Positions 29,660 through 39,217 of a stretch of 64,000 nucleotides of DNA are shown piece after piece. This DNA is from Sulfitobacter albidus (GTDB lineage: Bacteria > Pseudomonadota > Alphaproteobacteria > Rhodobacterales > Rhodobacteraceae): contig NZ_CP073581.1 of NCBI RefSeq assembly GCF_018200035.1, positions 1,546,501 to 1,610,500 of the forward strand, read 5' to 3'. How positions within the stretch are numbered: position 1 is the stretch's first letter; each line of letters starts with the position of its first letter. Below the pieces are notes generated by a model that saw only the letters and a list, made by a program, of their open reading frames with translations, searched no databases and was not told the DNA's origin. A program made the position numbers and the translations under genes.

Positions 29660-31519
29660 ATGAAATTTTCCCTTTTCGTTACCGTCTCGAGCATTGCCGT
29701 TCTCGTCGCCCAGACCGCCGCCGCGGACGAGAACGAAGCCGTTCTTGTGCAAAGCGGCGCCTCGAACAGCGCGGCCATCGCGCAGGATCAAGGCGGGCTG
29801 AATGAAGCCGCAGTGGAACAGTTGGGCACCGCGAACAGTGTCACCGTCACACAAACCGGTGATCGCAACGGCGCGGCCCCCCTGCGCGGCACCGACGGGC
29901 TGAACCGTGCAATGCGGCAGGAGGGCGATAACAACACGCTGAGCGTCGACCAGTCGGCGAACCGTGGCCGGGTCGGTCATCTTGATGACGGGGTCGACCA
30001 GATCGGCGATCGGAATGTCGCGGTGATTTCGCAAACGGGCAATCGCGCGCGGCTTGGCGCCGTGCAGCAGACCGGCGTGGCGGGCGCTGTCAGCACCCAG
30101 AACAGCGTCGATGTGCTCCAGGGTGGCGGTGGTGGCAATTTCATCCGCAACGTGACCCAGACCAACACCGACGCCTCCGGCGCGGAAAACACGATGACCG
30201 TGACCCAGACCGGCAATCGCAATATCATCGGTGCCCGCCCTGCCCCTGCGGGCACGGGTCTGCTGCAAGACGGCAGCGGGAACCTGATGGTCATCCAGCA
30301 AACCGGCGACGACAACGGCGCGGGGCCGCTTGACGGCGAGACGGGCACATTCAGCGGTGCGACGACCGCGACGGGGGCAGAGCAAGCCTCCGCCGAGCAG
30401 ATCGGCACCGGCAACGCGTTTGACTATCTGGCCGAGGGCGATCGCAACCTCTTTGGCAGCGTTCAGATCGGCACCGGCAACTTCACGATCGTGACGTCCA
30501 CCGGTGACGGGAACCAGGCAGCGTCGGTCCAGATTGGCGACGGGAATGACACCAGCATCCTGCAAGCCGCCGATCCGATCTTTGGCGCGGGCGGGAACGG
30601 CAATGCCGCAGGCGCTTCCGTAGTCGGCAACAACAACACGCTGGAAATCACGCAGTTCAACAACAACAATTCGGCCTCGGATACCGTTTTGGGCAACCGC
30701 AACCAGCTGTTCACCGGGCAGGCCGGCAACGGCAATACCTCGCAGAATGACGTGTCGGGTCGGCGCAACGATGTGCTGATCGGCCAGCTTGGCCTGTTTG
30801 GCAGCAACGCATCTACCCTGACCATCGACGGCAACAACGCGCGCGGGAACGACAACTTCGTGACCCTGCTTCAGGCCGGGCGGAACACGTCCGACATCGA
30901 TATCTTCGGTGATCGCTCCGATATCGACATCGTTCAGACCGGGACCAACACCTCCAGCATCGTGATCGCGGGCGGCGGTGAGGGCGACGACAACACGGTG
31001 ACCGTTTCCCAAAGCAATTTCGGCGCCTTTGCGCGCAATACCTCGCGCCTGTCGATCACCGGGGACGACAACGTGGTGGCACTGACGCAAAGCGGATCAA
31101 ACCTGACCGAGCTTACCATCAACGGTCAGCGCGAAGGCGACAACAACACGCTCAACATCGACCAGTCCGGCGGCACGTCCCGCTCCGTAAATTCGATCAC
31201 CGCAACGATCAACGGGGACGGCAACAACACCGGGCTCAGCTTTACCGGCGCGGATGCGCTGACGGCGGCGGGCACGCTCACGCCCGGCGATATGTTCCAG
31301 TCCGGCACCGGCAACCAGATCACCCTGACGGTTGGCGATGATCTGGTGGAATCGGGCGGGAATGCCTTTGCCTTCAGCCAGATCGGCGCGGACAACACCA
31401 TCATCGGCAGCATCACCGATGGCGGTGCCAATCAGGTGGCCGTTGTGCAGGTCGGCACGGCAAGCCTGACCAATTTCTCGCAGGTTGGCAGCTTCAACGT
31501 GCTGGGCGTGTCGCAATAG
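29660..31519 (+). CDS. giant curlin-repeat protein 3 (619 aa)
   Basis: Signal peptide ends QTAAA-DE. The longest repeat protein in the locus. Units include AIAQDQGGLNEA, AVEQLGTANSV, TVTQTGDRNGA, VISQTGNRARL, MVIQQTGDDNGA, SVQIGDGNDTS, LFTGQAGNGNTS, ALTQSGSNLTE and a final NFSQVGSFNVLGVSQ. Gly-rich irregular loops (for example around residues 150-160 and 310-320) interrupt the repeats. No Cys. 34 bases after gene 2, so the two are probably one transcript. A hairpin follows the stop. At this size one molecule could contribute several times the solenoid length of a CsgA monomer. Confidence 0.84.
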   Translation: MKFSLFVTVSSIAVLVAQTAAADENEAVLVQSGASNSAAIAQDQGGLNEAAVEQLGTANSVTVTQTGDRNGAAPLRGTDGLNRAMRQEGDNNTLSVDQSANRGRVGHLDDGVDQIGDRNVAVISQTGNRARLGAVQQTGVAGAVSTQNSVDVLQGGGGGNFIRNVTQTNTDASGAENTMTVTQTGNRNIIGARPAPAGTGLLQDGSGNLMVIQQTGDDNGAGPLDGETGTFSGATTATGAEQASAEQIGTGNAFDYLAEGDRNLFGSVQIGTGNFTIVTSTGDGNQAASVQIGDGNDTSILQAADPIFGAGGNGNAAGASVVGNNNTLEITQFNNNNSASDTVLGNRNQLFTGQAGNGNTSQNDVSGRRNDVLIGQLGLFGSNASTLTIDGNNARGNDNFVTLLQAGRNTSDIDIFGDRSDIDIVQTGTNTSSIVIAGGGEGDDNTVTVSQSNFGAFARNTSRLSITGDDNVVALTQSGSNLTELTINGQREGDNNTLNIDQSGGTSRSVNSITATINGDGNNTGLSFTGADALTAAGTLTPGDMFQSGTGNQITLTVGDDLVESGGNAFAFSQIGADNTIIGSITDGGANQVAVVQVGTASLTNFSQVGSFNVLGVSQ

Positions 31520-31541
31520 AGGCGGCGATCTTGCCGCCTCT
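31518..31541 (+). terminator. hairpin after giant curlin gene 3
   Basis: AGAGGCGGC (31518-31526), loop GATCTT, GCCGCCTCT (31533-31541), beginning inside the stop codon. A 9-bp perfect stem without a T-run; a weak terminator or 3'-end protector. Confidence 0.55.
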
Positions 31542-31565
31542 GCCCGCACTGGGTATGCAGGCGGC

Positions 31566-32039
31566 ATGATCTATCACACCCCACTTGACGCCGCTGCGCA
31601 GCGCGCGCTTGGCATTTCGCCGCCACAGGCGCTGGCCATGGGCGACAGGGTGCGGTTTTCCGAACTCGACGTGCTCAACCACGTGAACAACGGCCGGTAT
31701 ATGGAGTGGTTCGAACGGCTGCGCGTGCGGTATTCGCAGGATTGGGGCATCTCCACCTACGGTGGTGAGGCGGGCGCGCCACGCATCGTCATCCGCTCAG
31801 GCGAGATCCGCTATGTGCAGGAGATGCGCATGGATGAGGATTACGTCTGCACCTGCGCCTGCACGGCGTTCCGCACGACCTCCTACACGCTGCTGCAACA
31901 GGTCTGGGCGGGCGGCACGCTGCGCGCCACCTTCGATTGCGTGCTGGTGCTGCTGACACAGGACGGATCGGCGCGCATGCCGATCCCCGACGCCGTGCGC
32001 CAGCGATTTATCGAGGTCGATGGCGCCAACCCGCCCTAG
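31566..32039 (+). CDS. acyl-CoA thioesterase, 4-hydroxybenzoyl-CoA thioesterase-like hotdog fold
   Basis: 157 aa single hotdog domain. The conserved helix start reads [20 protein letters not shown], with the Asp-x-x-x-H-x-N-N pattern of the 4HBT/YbgC/FcbC family, followed by beta strands ([15 protein letters not shown]). Hydrolyses an acyl-CoA thioester; natural substrate unknown. ATG at 31566 starts 47 bases after the last curlin stop. It may receive read-through but has no obvious link to amyloid. Its stop overlaps the convergent pgi stop. Confidence 0.85.
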   Translation: MIYHTPLDAAAQRALGISPPQALAMGDRVRFSELDVLNHVNNGRYMEWFERLRVRYSQDWGISTYGGEAGAPRIVIRSGEIRYVQEMRMDEDYVCTCACTAFRTTSYTLLQQVWAGGTLRATFDCVLVLLTQDGSARMPIPDAVRQRFIEVDGANPP

Positions 32040-33631
32040 GCGCGATGGGCGTGCAGATAGGCCACCAGCGCCGCCGTGGAGGGATCCTGCGCGTCGGTAC
32101 TCTCTTCTTCCCCGTCGACCACCGGTTGCAGCGAGGTTGCAAGCTCCTTGCCCAGCTCAACGCCCCATTGATCGAACGAGTTGATGCCAAGGATCACCCC
32201 CTCGACAAACACACGGTGCTCATAAAGCGCGATGATCTGGCCCAGCGTGAACGGATCAAGCTTGGGATAGATCAGCGTGGTTGAGGGGCGATTGCCGGGA
32301 AAGACGCGGTGGGCCGCCTGGCGCTCCAGCTCCGCGCCCTCGAACCCCTTGCTAGCGGCAATCGTGCGCGCCGCGTCAAGGTCGCGGCCCTGCATCAGCG
32401 CCTTTGATTGCGCAAGGCAGTTGGCTACCAAAAGGCGGTGGTGGTGCGCCAATTCCGGCTCGTGCCCTTCGGCGGCGACGAGGAATTCACACGGGATGAC
32501 CCGCGTGCCCTGATGGATCAGCTGGTAGAACGCGTGCTGCCCATTGGTGCCCGCCGCCCCCCAGACAACGGGCCCGGTGTCGCGCGGGCTGTGCGATCCG
32601 TCGCGGCGGGTCCCCTTGCCGTTCGATTCCATCTCGAGCTGTTGCAGGTAGGCGGGCAGCTGACCCAGACGTTCGTCGTAGGGCAGCACGGCACGGGTGG
32701 CGTGGCCGCAGATCTGGTTGTGCCAGATGCCCACCAGCGCCAGCATCAGCGGCAGGTTTTCCGCACCTTCAGCGTGGCGAAAATGCGTGTCCATCGCCTG
32801 ACCGCCGCGCAGAAAGGCGTGAAAGGCGCGGGGTCCGATCGCGATCATCAGGCTCAGCCCGATCGGCCCCCAGACGGAATAGCGCCCGCCGACCCAATCC
32901 TCAAAGCCAAAGACGCGCGCGGCGTCGATGCCAAAATCGGCGGTCTTATCTTCGGCGGTGCTGAGGGCTGCGAACTGCGTGGCCGGATCGCCGCCGTGAT
33001 CGCGCATCCACGCCCGTGCTGTGCGCGCGTTGGTCATCGTCTCGATGGTCGTAAAGGTTTTGGACGCGACGATCACCAGCGTCGTTTTTGCATCCAGCAG
33101 GGCCAGCGTGTCGGCGATGTCGGCGCCGTCCACGTTGGACACGAAATGCACCCGCGGGCCATCGTGATAGGGGCTGAGCGCCTGCGCGGCCATCGCGGGG
33201 CCCAGATCAGAGCCACCGATACCGATGTTGACCACATCCGTGATCGTGCTGGCCCGGACCTCCTCCGCGTAGGCGCGCATACGCTCCAGCGTCGCCAGCA
33301 CGCCCGGCATCACGTCCGTGCCATCGACCATGACCGGGCCACCGTCGAGGTTGCGCAACGCCGTGTGCAGCACGGCGCGGGTTTCGGTGTCGTTGATCGG
33401 CGCACCGCTGAACATCGCGTCGCGCATCCCTACAAGGTCGCTGGCCCGCGCCAACGCCAAAAGCGCCGCGCGGGTGTCTGCGTCGATGTTGGTTTTCGAG
33501 TAGTCGAGCCGCATGTTCTCGGTCCCGGCGGAGAAATCCTCGGCCCGGTTTGGATCGGCATCAAACAGATCGGTGATCCGGCGGTCGCGCGTTTTTGCGT
33601 GCAGCTCGGAAAGGGTGCTCCACTGTGTCAT
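32036..33631 (-). CDS. pgi: glucose-6-phosphate isomerase
   Basis: Interconverts glucose 6-phosphate and fructose 6-phosphate in the cytosol. 531 aa from the ATG at 33631 ([16 protein letters not shown]); the frame runs on upstream inside pgl, but the overlap ATGA marks the start. PGI signatures are present: [20 protein letters not shown] block (here [16 protein letters not shown]), [13 protein letters not shown] and the C-terminal [14 protein letters not shown]. Last gene of zwf-pgl-pgi. Confidence 0.97.
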   Translation of the reverse strand: MTQWSTLSELHAKTRDRRITDLFDADPNRAEDFSAGTENMRLDYSKTNIDADTRAALLALARASDLVGMRDAMFSGAPINDTETRAVLHTALRNLDGGPVMVDGTDVMPGVLATLERMRAYAEEVRASTITDVVNIGIGGSDLGPAMAAQALSPYHDGPRVHFVSNVDGADIADTLALLDAKTTLVIVASKTFTTIETMTNARTARAWMRDHGGDPATQFAALSTAEDKTADFGIDAARVFGFEDWVGGRYSVWGPIGLSLMIAIGPRAFHAFLRGGQAMDTHFRHAEGAENLPLMLALVGIWHNQICGHATRAVLPYDERLGQLPAYLQQLEMESNGKGTRRDGSHSPRDTGPVVWGAAGTNGQHAFYQLIHQGTRVIPCEFLVAAEGHEPELAHHHRLLVANCLAQSKALMQGRDLDAARTIAASKGFEGAELERQAAHRVFPGNRPSTTLIYPKLDPFTLGQIIALYEHRVFVEGVILGINSFDQWGVELGKELATSLQPVVDGEEESTDAQDPSTAALVAYLHAHRA

Positions 33632-34299
33632 GCGGCGCTCCAATGCACGGTTGCGGCGTCGAGCACGCAGCTCACCGGCGCCTGCGCGGCGGGCAGACCC
33701 TGTGCCCGGTTCAATGCGGCGCGCTTGTCCTCGCCCTTGACCAGCAGATGCACCGAATTGGCCCCGCGCAAAACGGGGGCCGTCAGGGTGAACCGCTGCA
33801 CGTCTTGCCCCGGCACCGTGATCGCGGCGCAGGCGGGTGCACCGGGGGCCAAAGCCTCCGCCAGACCGTCCGCATCGGGAAAGAGCGAGGCAGTGTGCAT
33901 ATCCGCCCCCATGCCCAGCACAAGAATATCGATGGGCAGCAGCCGCGCCAGCTCTGCGCTGAGCGCGGTGACGGCAGCGTCGATCCCGCCCTCGCGATAG
34001 AAGGGGATGAAATGCGCCGCCGCCGCAGGGCCGGTCAGCAGACGCTTGCGGATCAGGGCAGCGTTGGATTGCGGATGGCTCTCGTCCACCCACCGCTCAT
34101 CGGTAAGCATCACGTCCACCCGCTCCCACGCGAGATGCACGGCGCTGAGCGCGTCGAACACCGGCCCCGGCGTGGTCCCGCCCGGCACTGCCAGCGTGAC
34201 CCGGTCGGATTGGTTGAGCGCGGCGTTCAACTCGGACGCCAGCGTATCCGCCAGCCGCATCGCCATCAGCTCACTATCGGGGTATTCGATCAGGTTCAT
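33628..34299 (-). CDS. pgl: 6-phosphogluconolactonase
   Basis: Hydrolyses 6-phosphoglucono-lactone between Zwf and the Entner-Doudoroff or pentose-phosphate steps. 223 aa. Family blocks: [35 protein letters not shown] and [17 protein letters not shown]. Start codon overlaps the zwf stop by ATGA, and its own stop overlaps the pgi start in the same way, so translation of the three genes is coupled. Confidence 0.96.
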   Translation of the reverse strand: MNLIEYPDSELMAMRLADTLASELNAALNQSDRVTLAVPGGTTPGPVFDALSAVHLAWERVDVMLTDERWVDESHPQSNAALIRKRLLTGPAAAAHFIPFYREGGIDAAVTALSAELARLLPIDILVLGMGADMHTASLFPDADGLAEALAPGAPACAAITVPGQDVQRFTLTAPVLRGANSVHLLVKGEDKRAALNRAQGLPAAQAPVSCVLDAATVHWSAA

Positions 34300-35765
34300 T
34301 CAGAGACCTCCCGCCAGGCACGGCCTTCGCGCCGCATCAATTCTTCGCTGTCCGTCGGCCCGTTGGAGCCGTAATCATAGGGTTTGGGCACGTCGTTGCG
34401 CGCTTCCCATCCTTCGATGATCGGATCGGTCCAGGCCCATGCGGCCTCCACCTCGTCGCCGCGCATGAACAGGGTCTGGTTGCCCCGGATCACGTCCATG
34501 ATCAGCCGCTCGTAGGCGTCGACCTGTTCGATGTCCTCTGGATCCAGCGCCTCGGCGAACGTCATGTCGAGCGGTACGTCTATCAGGCGCATGCCCCCCG
34601 GTCCCGGCTCCTTGATGGTCACGCCCAGCGTAATGCCCTCGTTGGGCTGCAGACGGATCGACAGCACGTTGCGGTGACGGCCTGCGTCCTCCTCAAATAT
34701 GCTGTGCGGCGTATCCTTGAACACCACCGTAATCTCGCTGCTGCGCGCGGCCATGCGTTTGCCGGTGCGCAGATAGAACGGGGTGCCCGCCCACCGCCAA
34801 TTGCTGATCTCGGTCCGCATGGAGATAAAGCTTTCGGTGCGCGAGCGCGGATTTTCCACCGCGGTGCGGTAGCCGGGGTTCTCCGCCTCGTTCATCGGCT
34901 CGGCCTGATACTGTCCGCGCACGATGTGGTGCGAGGCGACCGGCTCAAGCGCGCGGATCACCTTGAGTTTCTCGTCGCGCACCGCATCGGGCGAGAACCG
35001 CGCCGGCGGCTCCATCGCGATCAGGCACAACAGCTGCATCAGGTGGTTCTGCACCATGTCGCGCATTGCGCCGGATTTGTCGTAGTATTCGCCGCGCCCG
35101 CCGACGCCCACCGTTTCGGCCACGGTGATCTGGATATGATCGACGTATTGGCTGTTCCACAAAGGCTCGAACAGCATGTTGCCAAAGCGGACGGCCATGA
35201 GGTTCTGCACTGTCTCTTTGCCCAGATAGTGATCGATCCGGTAGATCTGATCCTCGTTGAAGTAGGTCGCCAGCGTCTTGTTCAGCGCCCGGGCGGTTTC
35301 CAGATCGCGCCCGAACGGCTTTTCAACAACGATGCGCGCACGGTCGTCCGCCATGCCCCATTTCTGCAACCGCTCCGCGATATCGCCAAAAAGCGCCGGT
35401 GCGACAGAGAAGTAATAGGCCTCGATCCGCTCCGTCCCCTTCATCATCTCGGCAAGCTCGCTCCAGCCGCCCTCCCCGCGCGCGTCTATGGCGACATAGT
35501 CGAGACGGTCAAGAAACGGATCAAGCCTTCCTTCCGTCCCGGTCAGATCACCACCGAATTCGGCAATCGCTTCGCGGATCATCTCACGATAGCCCCCCTT
35601 GTCGAGTTCGCTGCGCGCGGCCCCGATGATGCGCGCCTGCGGCGGCATCTGCCCCGCGCAAAAGCGCCGAAACAGCCCCGGCAGGATCTTGCGGCGGGCA
35701 AGATCCCCCGTGCCGCCAAAAATAACCAGATCGAAGGGATCGACGGGAATGGTGCGGGAAACCAT
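34296..35765 (-). CDS. zwf: glucose-6-phosphate 1-dehydrogenase
   Basis: NADP-linked oxidation of glucose 6-phosphate. 489 aa. Nucleotide-binding loop FGGTGDLARRKILPGLF (residues about 15-31) and the catalytic segment RIDHYLGKETVQNLM are intact. First gene of a translationally coupled zwf-pgl-pgi operon. A LacI-type operator-like dyad lies 68 bases upstream of the start codon. edd and eda are not in the window. Confidence 0.98.
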   Translation of the reverse strand: MVSRTIPVDPFDLVIFGGTGDLARRKILPGLFRRFCAGQMPPQARIIGAARSELDKGGYREMIREAIAEFGGDLTGTEGRLDPFLDRLDYVAIDARGEGGWSELAEMMKGTERIEAYYFSVAPALFGDIAERLQKWGMADDRARIVVEKPFGRDLETARALNKTLATYFNEDQIYRIDHYLGKETVQNLMAVRFGNMLFEPLWNSQYVDHIQITVAETVGVGGRGEYYDKSGAMRDMVQNHLMQLLCLIAMEPPARFSPDAVRDEKLKVIRALEPVASHHIVRGQYQAEPMNEAENPGYRTAVENPRSRTESFISMRTEISNWRWAGTPFYLRTGKRMAARSSEITVVFKDTPHSIFEEDAGRHRNVLSIRLQPNEGITLGVTIKEPGPGGMRLIDVPLDMTFAEALDPEDIEQVDAYERLIMDVIRGNQTLFMRGDEVEAAWAWTDPIIEGWEARNDVPKPYDYGSNGPTDSEELMRREGRAWREVSE

Positions 35766-35832
35766 GAAACACTCCTCTTGGCGGGCTGCGGCCCTACTTT
35801 ATCGCGCCGCATTCCGCACGCCAGCGGAAACT

Positions 35833-35846
35833 TGTTAGCGCAAACA
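35833..35846. promoter_or_regulatory. LacI-family operator-like dyad upstream of zwf
   Basis: TGTTAGCGCAAACA, symmetric at 12 of 14 positions around a central GCGC, resembles operators of LacI-family sugar regulators. It lies between the divergent zwf operon and the radical SAM gene. No LacI-type regulator is encoded nearby. Confidence 0.45.
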
Positions 35847-35969
35847 TTTCCGCCCGAACATACCCGACACGCCTCCGTTCACAAGAGTGTGGGTGATCTT
35901 TTCTTGTCATTTGCCGGACTGTATCCCATTTGTGACCCCAACAAGCGTAACGAGCGGAGCGGTGTGACG

Positions 35970-36916
35970 ATGAAAGACAATGTAGCGGCCAATCTGGGCA
36001 AATTCGTCGACCCGGAGGTGACAGCCAAGGGCGAGGCCCGCGCGACCGTGGCTTTGCGCAATCCCGAAACGCTGTGGTTCAACACCGGCACGCTGTGCAA
36101 CATCGAATGCGCCAACTGCTATATTCTGTCGTCGCCCACGAATGATGCGCTGGTCTACATCACCGCCGACGAGGTGCGCGACTACCTCGACCAGTTGGAA
36201 GACCGTAACTGGGGCGTGCGCGAGATCGCCTTTACCGGCGGCGAGCCCTTCATGAACCCGCAAATGATCGAGATCACCGAGGCCGCGCTGGAGCGTGGCT
36301 ATGACGTGCTGATCCTGACCAATGCGATGGTGCCGATGATGCGCAAGCGCATGCGCGAGGGTTTATTGCGCCTGCAAGCGGCCTATCCCGGCAAGCTGAC
36401 GCTGCGCATCTCCGTGGATCACTACCGCCGCGACCTGCATGACGCCGAACGCGGGCGTGGCGCGTTCGACAAGACGGTGACGGGCATGAAATGGCTGTCA
36501 GAGAACGGATTTACCATGGCCGTGGCCGGGCGCTCGGTCTTTGGCGACAGCGATGCCGACAGCCGTGCGGGCTACGCCGCCTTCTACGCCGAGCACGGGT
36601 TTGACATCGACGCGAGCAATCCCGGCATGACCGTGCTCTTCCCCGAAATGGACGAAAGCGTCGAGGTGCCCGAGATCACGACCGCCTGCTGGGGATCCTC
36701 GACAAATCTCCCGATGCGGTGATGTGTTCAAGCTCGCGCATGGTGGTCAAACGGCGCGGCGCCGACAAACCGGCGGTGCTGGCCTGCACCCTGCTGCCCT
36801 ATTCGCCCGAGTTCGAGCTGGGCGAGACACTGGAGGAGGCCGAGCGCGACGTCGCCCTCAACCACCCCCACTGCGCCAAGTTCTGCGTGCTGGGCGGAGC
36901 CAGCTGCTCCGCCTGA
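35970..36916 (+). CDS. radical SAM protein with C-terminal cysteine cluster (one apparent frameshift)
   Basis: The radical SAM motif is CNIECANC, Cys 43, 47 and 50, which bind the 4Fe-4S cluster that cleaves S-adenosylmethionine. SAM-contact motifs follow (EIAFTGGEPFMNP; LRISVDHY). The frame breaks after TACWG at the G4 run 36691-36694 (about residue 240) and continues as ILDKSPDAVMCSSSRMVV. One added base restores a 315-aa protein ending HCAKFCVLGGASC, a Cys cluster that may bind a second iron-sulfur centre. Substrate unknown. It stands alone, divergent from zwf and convergent with the helicase gene. Confidence 0.8.
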
Positions 36917-36917
36917 C

Positions 36918-38228
36918 TTAGCCGCTTGCGGCAGGTTTGCCGCGTCCGCGACCACCCCGGCGGCGCCCCTGCCCCGCAGGCTTTGGCGCGCCGGCACCCT
37001 GTGGACGGCCACCGCCACCACCACCACCGCCGCCAGAGCGTCCCCGCCCGCGACCGCGCCCGCCGCCGCCTTTCGGCTTGTCGGGGATCTCGGCGCCTTC
37101 CCACGGACGGCCCGAAGTCACCGGGATCGTGGTTTTCAGCACTTTCTGGATATCCTTCAGCTCGCCCATCTCGTCGGGCGCGCAAAAGGCAATCGCGGCC
37201 CCGTCCTTGCCCGCCCGCGCGGTGCGGCCAATGCGGTGCACGTATTGATCGGGCACATTGGGCAGCTCGTAGTTATAGACGAATTTCACGTCCGGAATGT
37301 CGAGGCCCCGCGCCGCAACATCCGTGGCCACCAGCACGGTAATGTCACCCGCCTTGAACCCCGCGATCGCCCGATCCCGCTGGCCCTGCGATTTGTTGCC
37401 GTGGATCGAGGCCGCGTCGAACCCGGCCTTCACCAGATCCTTCATCAGCTTTTCGCAGCCGTGCTTCGTACGCCCGAACACCAGCGCCCGCTCGCCGGGA
37501 TGCTTGGCGAGCAATTCCATCAGCAGGGATTTCTTTTCCGCCTTGGCGATGAAGTGGATCTCCTGCGTGACCTTGTCCGCCGCCTTGCCCGGAGGGGAGA
37601 CTTCGATGCGGATCGGCTTGGTCAGATAGCTTTCCGCGATCTCGCTCATGAGCTTGGGCATCGTGGCCGAGAACAGCATCGTCTGGCGCTCTTTCGGGAT
37701 CACCTGGCTGATCTTGCGCAGATCATGGATGAACCCCATGTCCAGCATCTGGTCCGCCTCGTCGAGCACCAGAAACGACGCTTGATCGAGCCGCACTGCC
37801 CGCCGGTCCATCAGATCGAGCAAGCGGCCGGGCGTCGCCACCAACAGATCAACACCGGGCGCCAAACGCTTGATTTGCGTGTTGATATTCTGCCCGCCCA
37901 CAACCATTGCCACCTTCAGCGGCGTGTTTTCGGCAAAGCCGCGCAGGTTGTCGGCTATCTGCGTGGCCAGCTCGCGCGTGGGCGCCAGCACCAGACCGCG
38001 CACGCATTTGGGCGCCGGACGGCCCTCAAGCTCCAGCATCTGCGCCACCAGCGGGATGCCGAAGGCGGCCGTCTTCCCCGTGCCCGTCTGGGCAAGGCCC
38101 ATCACGTCGCGGCCGTTCATCCCGTGCGGGATCGCCTGTTTCTGGATCGGGGTCGGCTCGGTCATGCCCATCTTGGCCAGACGTTTGGTCAGGGCTGCGG
38201 GCAGCTCCATCATGTCGAAATCGCTCAT
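36918..38228 (-). CDS. DEAD-box RNA helicase, RhlE-like
   Basis: ATP-dependent RNA remodelling in ribosome assembly or RNA decay. 436 aa from the ATG at 38228 (MSDFDMMELPAALTKRLA), with AAGGAAGAAC just upstream. Motifs: Q-motif region GMTEPTPIQKQAIP, I GLAQTGTGKTAAFG, Ia APTRELATQI, Ib GGQNINTQIKR and TPGRLLD, II VLDEADQMLDMGF, III FSATMP, V VATDVAARGLDI, VI HRIGRTARAG. The C-terminal 60 residues are an Arg/Gly-rich RNA-binding tail. A small perfect hairpin lies right before the ribosome site. Confidence 0.95.
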   Translation of the reverse strand: MSDFDMMELPAALTKRLAKMGMTEPTPIQKQAIPHGMNGRDVMGLAQTGTGKTAAFGIPLVAQMLELEGRPAPKCVRGLVLAPTRELATQIADNLRGFAENTPLKVAMVVGGQNINTQIKRLAPGVDLLVATPGRLLDLMDRRAVRLDQASFLVLDEADQMLDMGFIHDLRKISQVIPKERQTMLFSATMPKLMSEIAESYLTKPIRIEVSPPGKAADKVTQEIHFIAKAEKKSLLMELLAKHPGERALVFGRTKHGCEKLMKDLVKAGFDAASIHGNKSQGQRDRAIAGFKAGDITVLVATDVAARGLDIPDVKFVYNYELPNVPDQYVHRIGRTARAGKDGAAIAFCAPDEMGELKDIQKVLKTTIPVTSGRPWEGAEIPDKPKGGGGRGRGRGRSGGGGGGGGGRPQGAGAPKPAGQGRRRGGRGRGKPAASG

Positions 38229-38241
38229 GTTCTTCCTTGTC

Positions 38242-38256
38242 CGGGGCAATGCCCCG
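38242..38256 (-). promoter_or_regulatory. hairpin at the helicase ribosome-binding site
   Basis: CGGGGC-ATT-GCCCCG on the minus strand forms a 6-bp GC stem ending two bases before the AAGGAA ribosome site and about 13 bases before the start codon. It could lower initiation until melted, a possible cold or self control. Confidence 0.35.
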
Positions 38257-38515
38257 CGTCATGGGTGCACAAACACGGATCGCGCCAACGGGCTGAAATG
38301 CCCAAGGCGTCCGGTTCGCGGTGGCCCCACGCGTGATTTTGGGAACTCTCGGGCGGCTTTGGGTCGCAGATCACGGATGTGCTGCAACTGCTCACGCGGC
38401 AGGAAGCGTCGCCCCTTGACCCTGCACATGGGGCGCGCGGACGGGGAAGTCAACGGGCATGGTCATTTCACCGCCGCTCCGCTACGTCAGGGCCACACAT
38501 GCGAAAGGATGCGCC

Positions 38516-39217
38516 ATGCCCCAACGGACCGACCGCGACCGCCCCCTTCTGGCCGTCCTCATCGACGCCGACAACGTGCCCGCCAAACACGCCGAATCGA
38601 TCCTGCGCGAGATTACATCGGTGGGAGAGCCCGCCCTGCGCCGGGTCTACGGCGACTGGTCATCGGACCGGCTGAACTCATGGAACAACAAACTGCTGTC
38701 GCTGGGGCTGGTGGCCGTGCAGGAAACCGCGAATACCAAGGGCAAGAACGCCTCCGACATCGGGCTGGTGATCGACGCGATGGACATCCTGCATCAGGGC
38801 CGCTTTGACGGCTTTGTGCTGGTCTCCTCCGACAGCGATTTCACCGCCCTCGCCAACCGTCTGCGCGAAGACGGGCTGATGGTCATCGGCATCGGCGAAA
38901 AGAAAACACCCGAGGCGCTGCGCAACGTCGTCAACCGCTTCATCTTCATCGAAAACCTCGACGGCGCGCCGCCGCAGGAAAAACCCGCCGAAAAAGCCGC
39001 CAGTGCGCTGCCCCTGATCGAAGCGGCCATGAGCAAGCTCGATCAAGACGACGAATGGTACAACCTTGGCCAGATCGGCCAGACCATTCAGGCCGCGCAC
39101 CCCGATTTCGACACCCGCAGCTACGGCCACGGCAAGCTGTCGGCGCTCGTGCGCCAGATCAACTCGCTCGAGACGCGCAAGGACGGCGCGCGGTTGATGG
39201 TGAAACTGCGCGGCTAG
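38516..39217 (+). CDS. NYN-domain (LabA/DUF88-like) protein with C-terminal OST-HTH/LOTUS domain
   Basis: 233 aa from the ATG at 38516; the open frame extends upstream without support. The NYN/PIN-like nuclease fold covers about residues 8-145, with acidic residues of the active site in VLIDADNVPAKHAE, ASDIGLVIDAMDIL and VLVSSDSDFTALA. Residues about 160-233 resemble the LOTUS/OST-HTH RNA-binding domain (YNLGQIGQTIQAAHPDFD; GHGKLSALVRQI). Probably an RNA-processing or RNA-binding protein; target unknown. 287 bases separate it from the divergent helicase start. Confidence 0.88.
   Translation: MPQRTDRDRPLLAVLIDADNVPAKHAESILREITSVGEPALRRVYGDWSSDRLNSWNNKLLSLGLVAVQETANTKGKNASDIGLVIDAMDILHQGRFDGFVLVSSDSDFTALANRLREDGLMVIGIGEKKTPEALRNVVNRFIFIENLDGAPPQEKPAEKAASALPLIEAAMSKLDQDDEWYNLGQIGQTIQAAHPDFDTRSYGHGKLSALVRQINSLETRKDGARLMVKLRG

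Noticed and set aside
26843..31519. Short recurring sequence units, considered as a CRISPR array or tandem DNA repeats
   Set aside because: The recurrence is at protein level, with degenerate DNA and no constant spacer length; it is coding curlin repeat.
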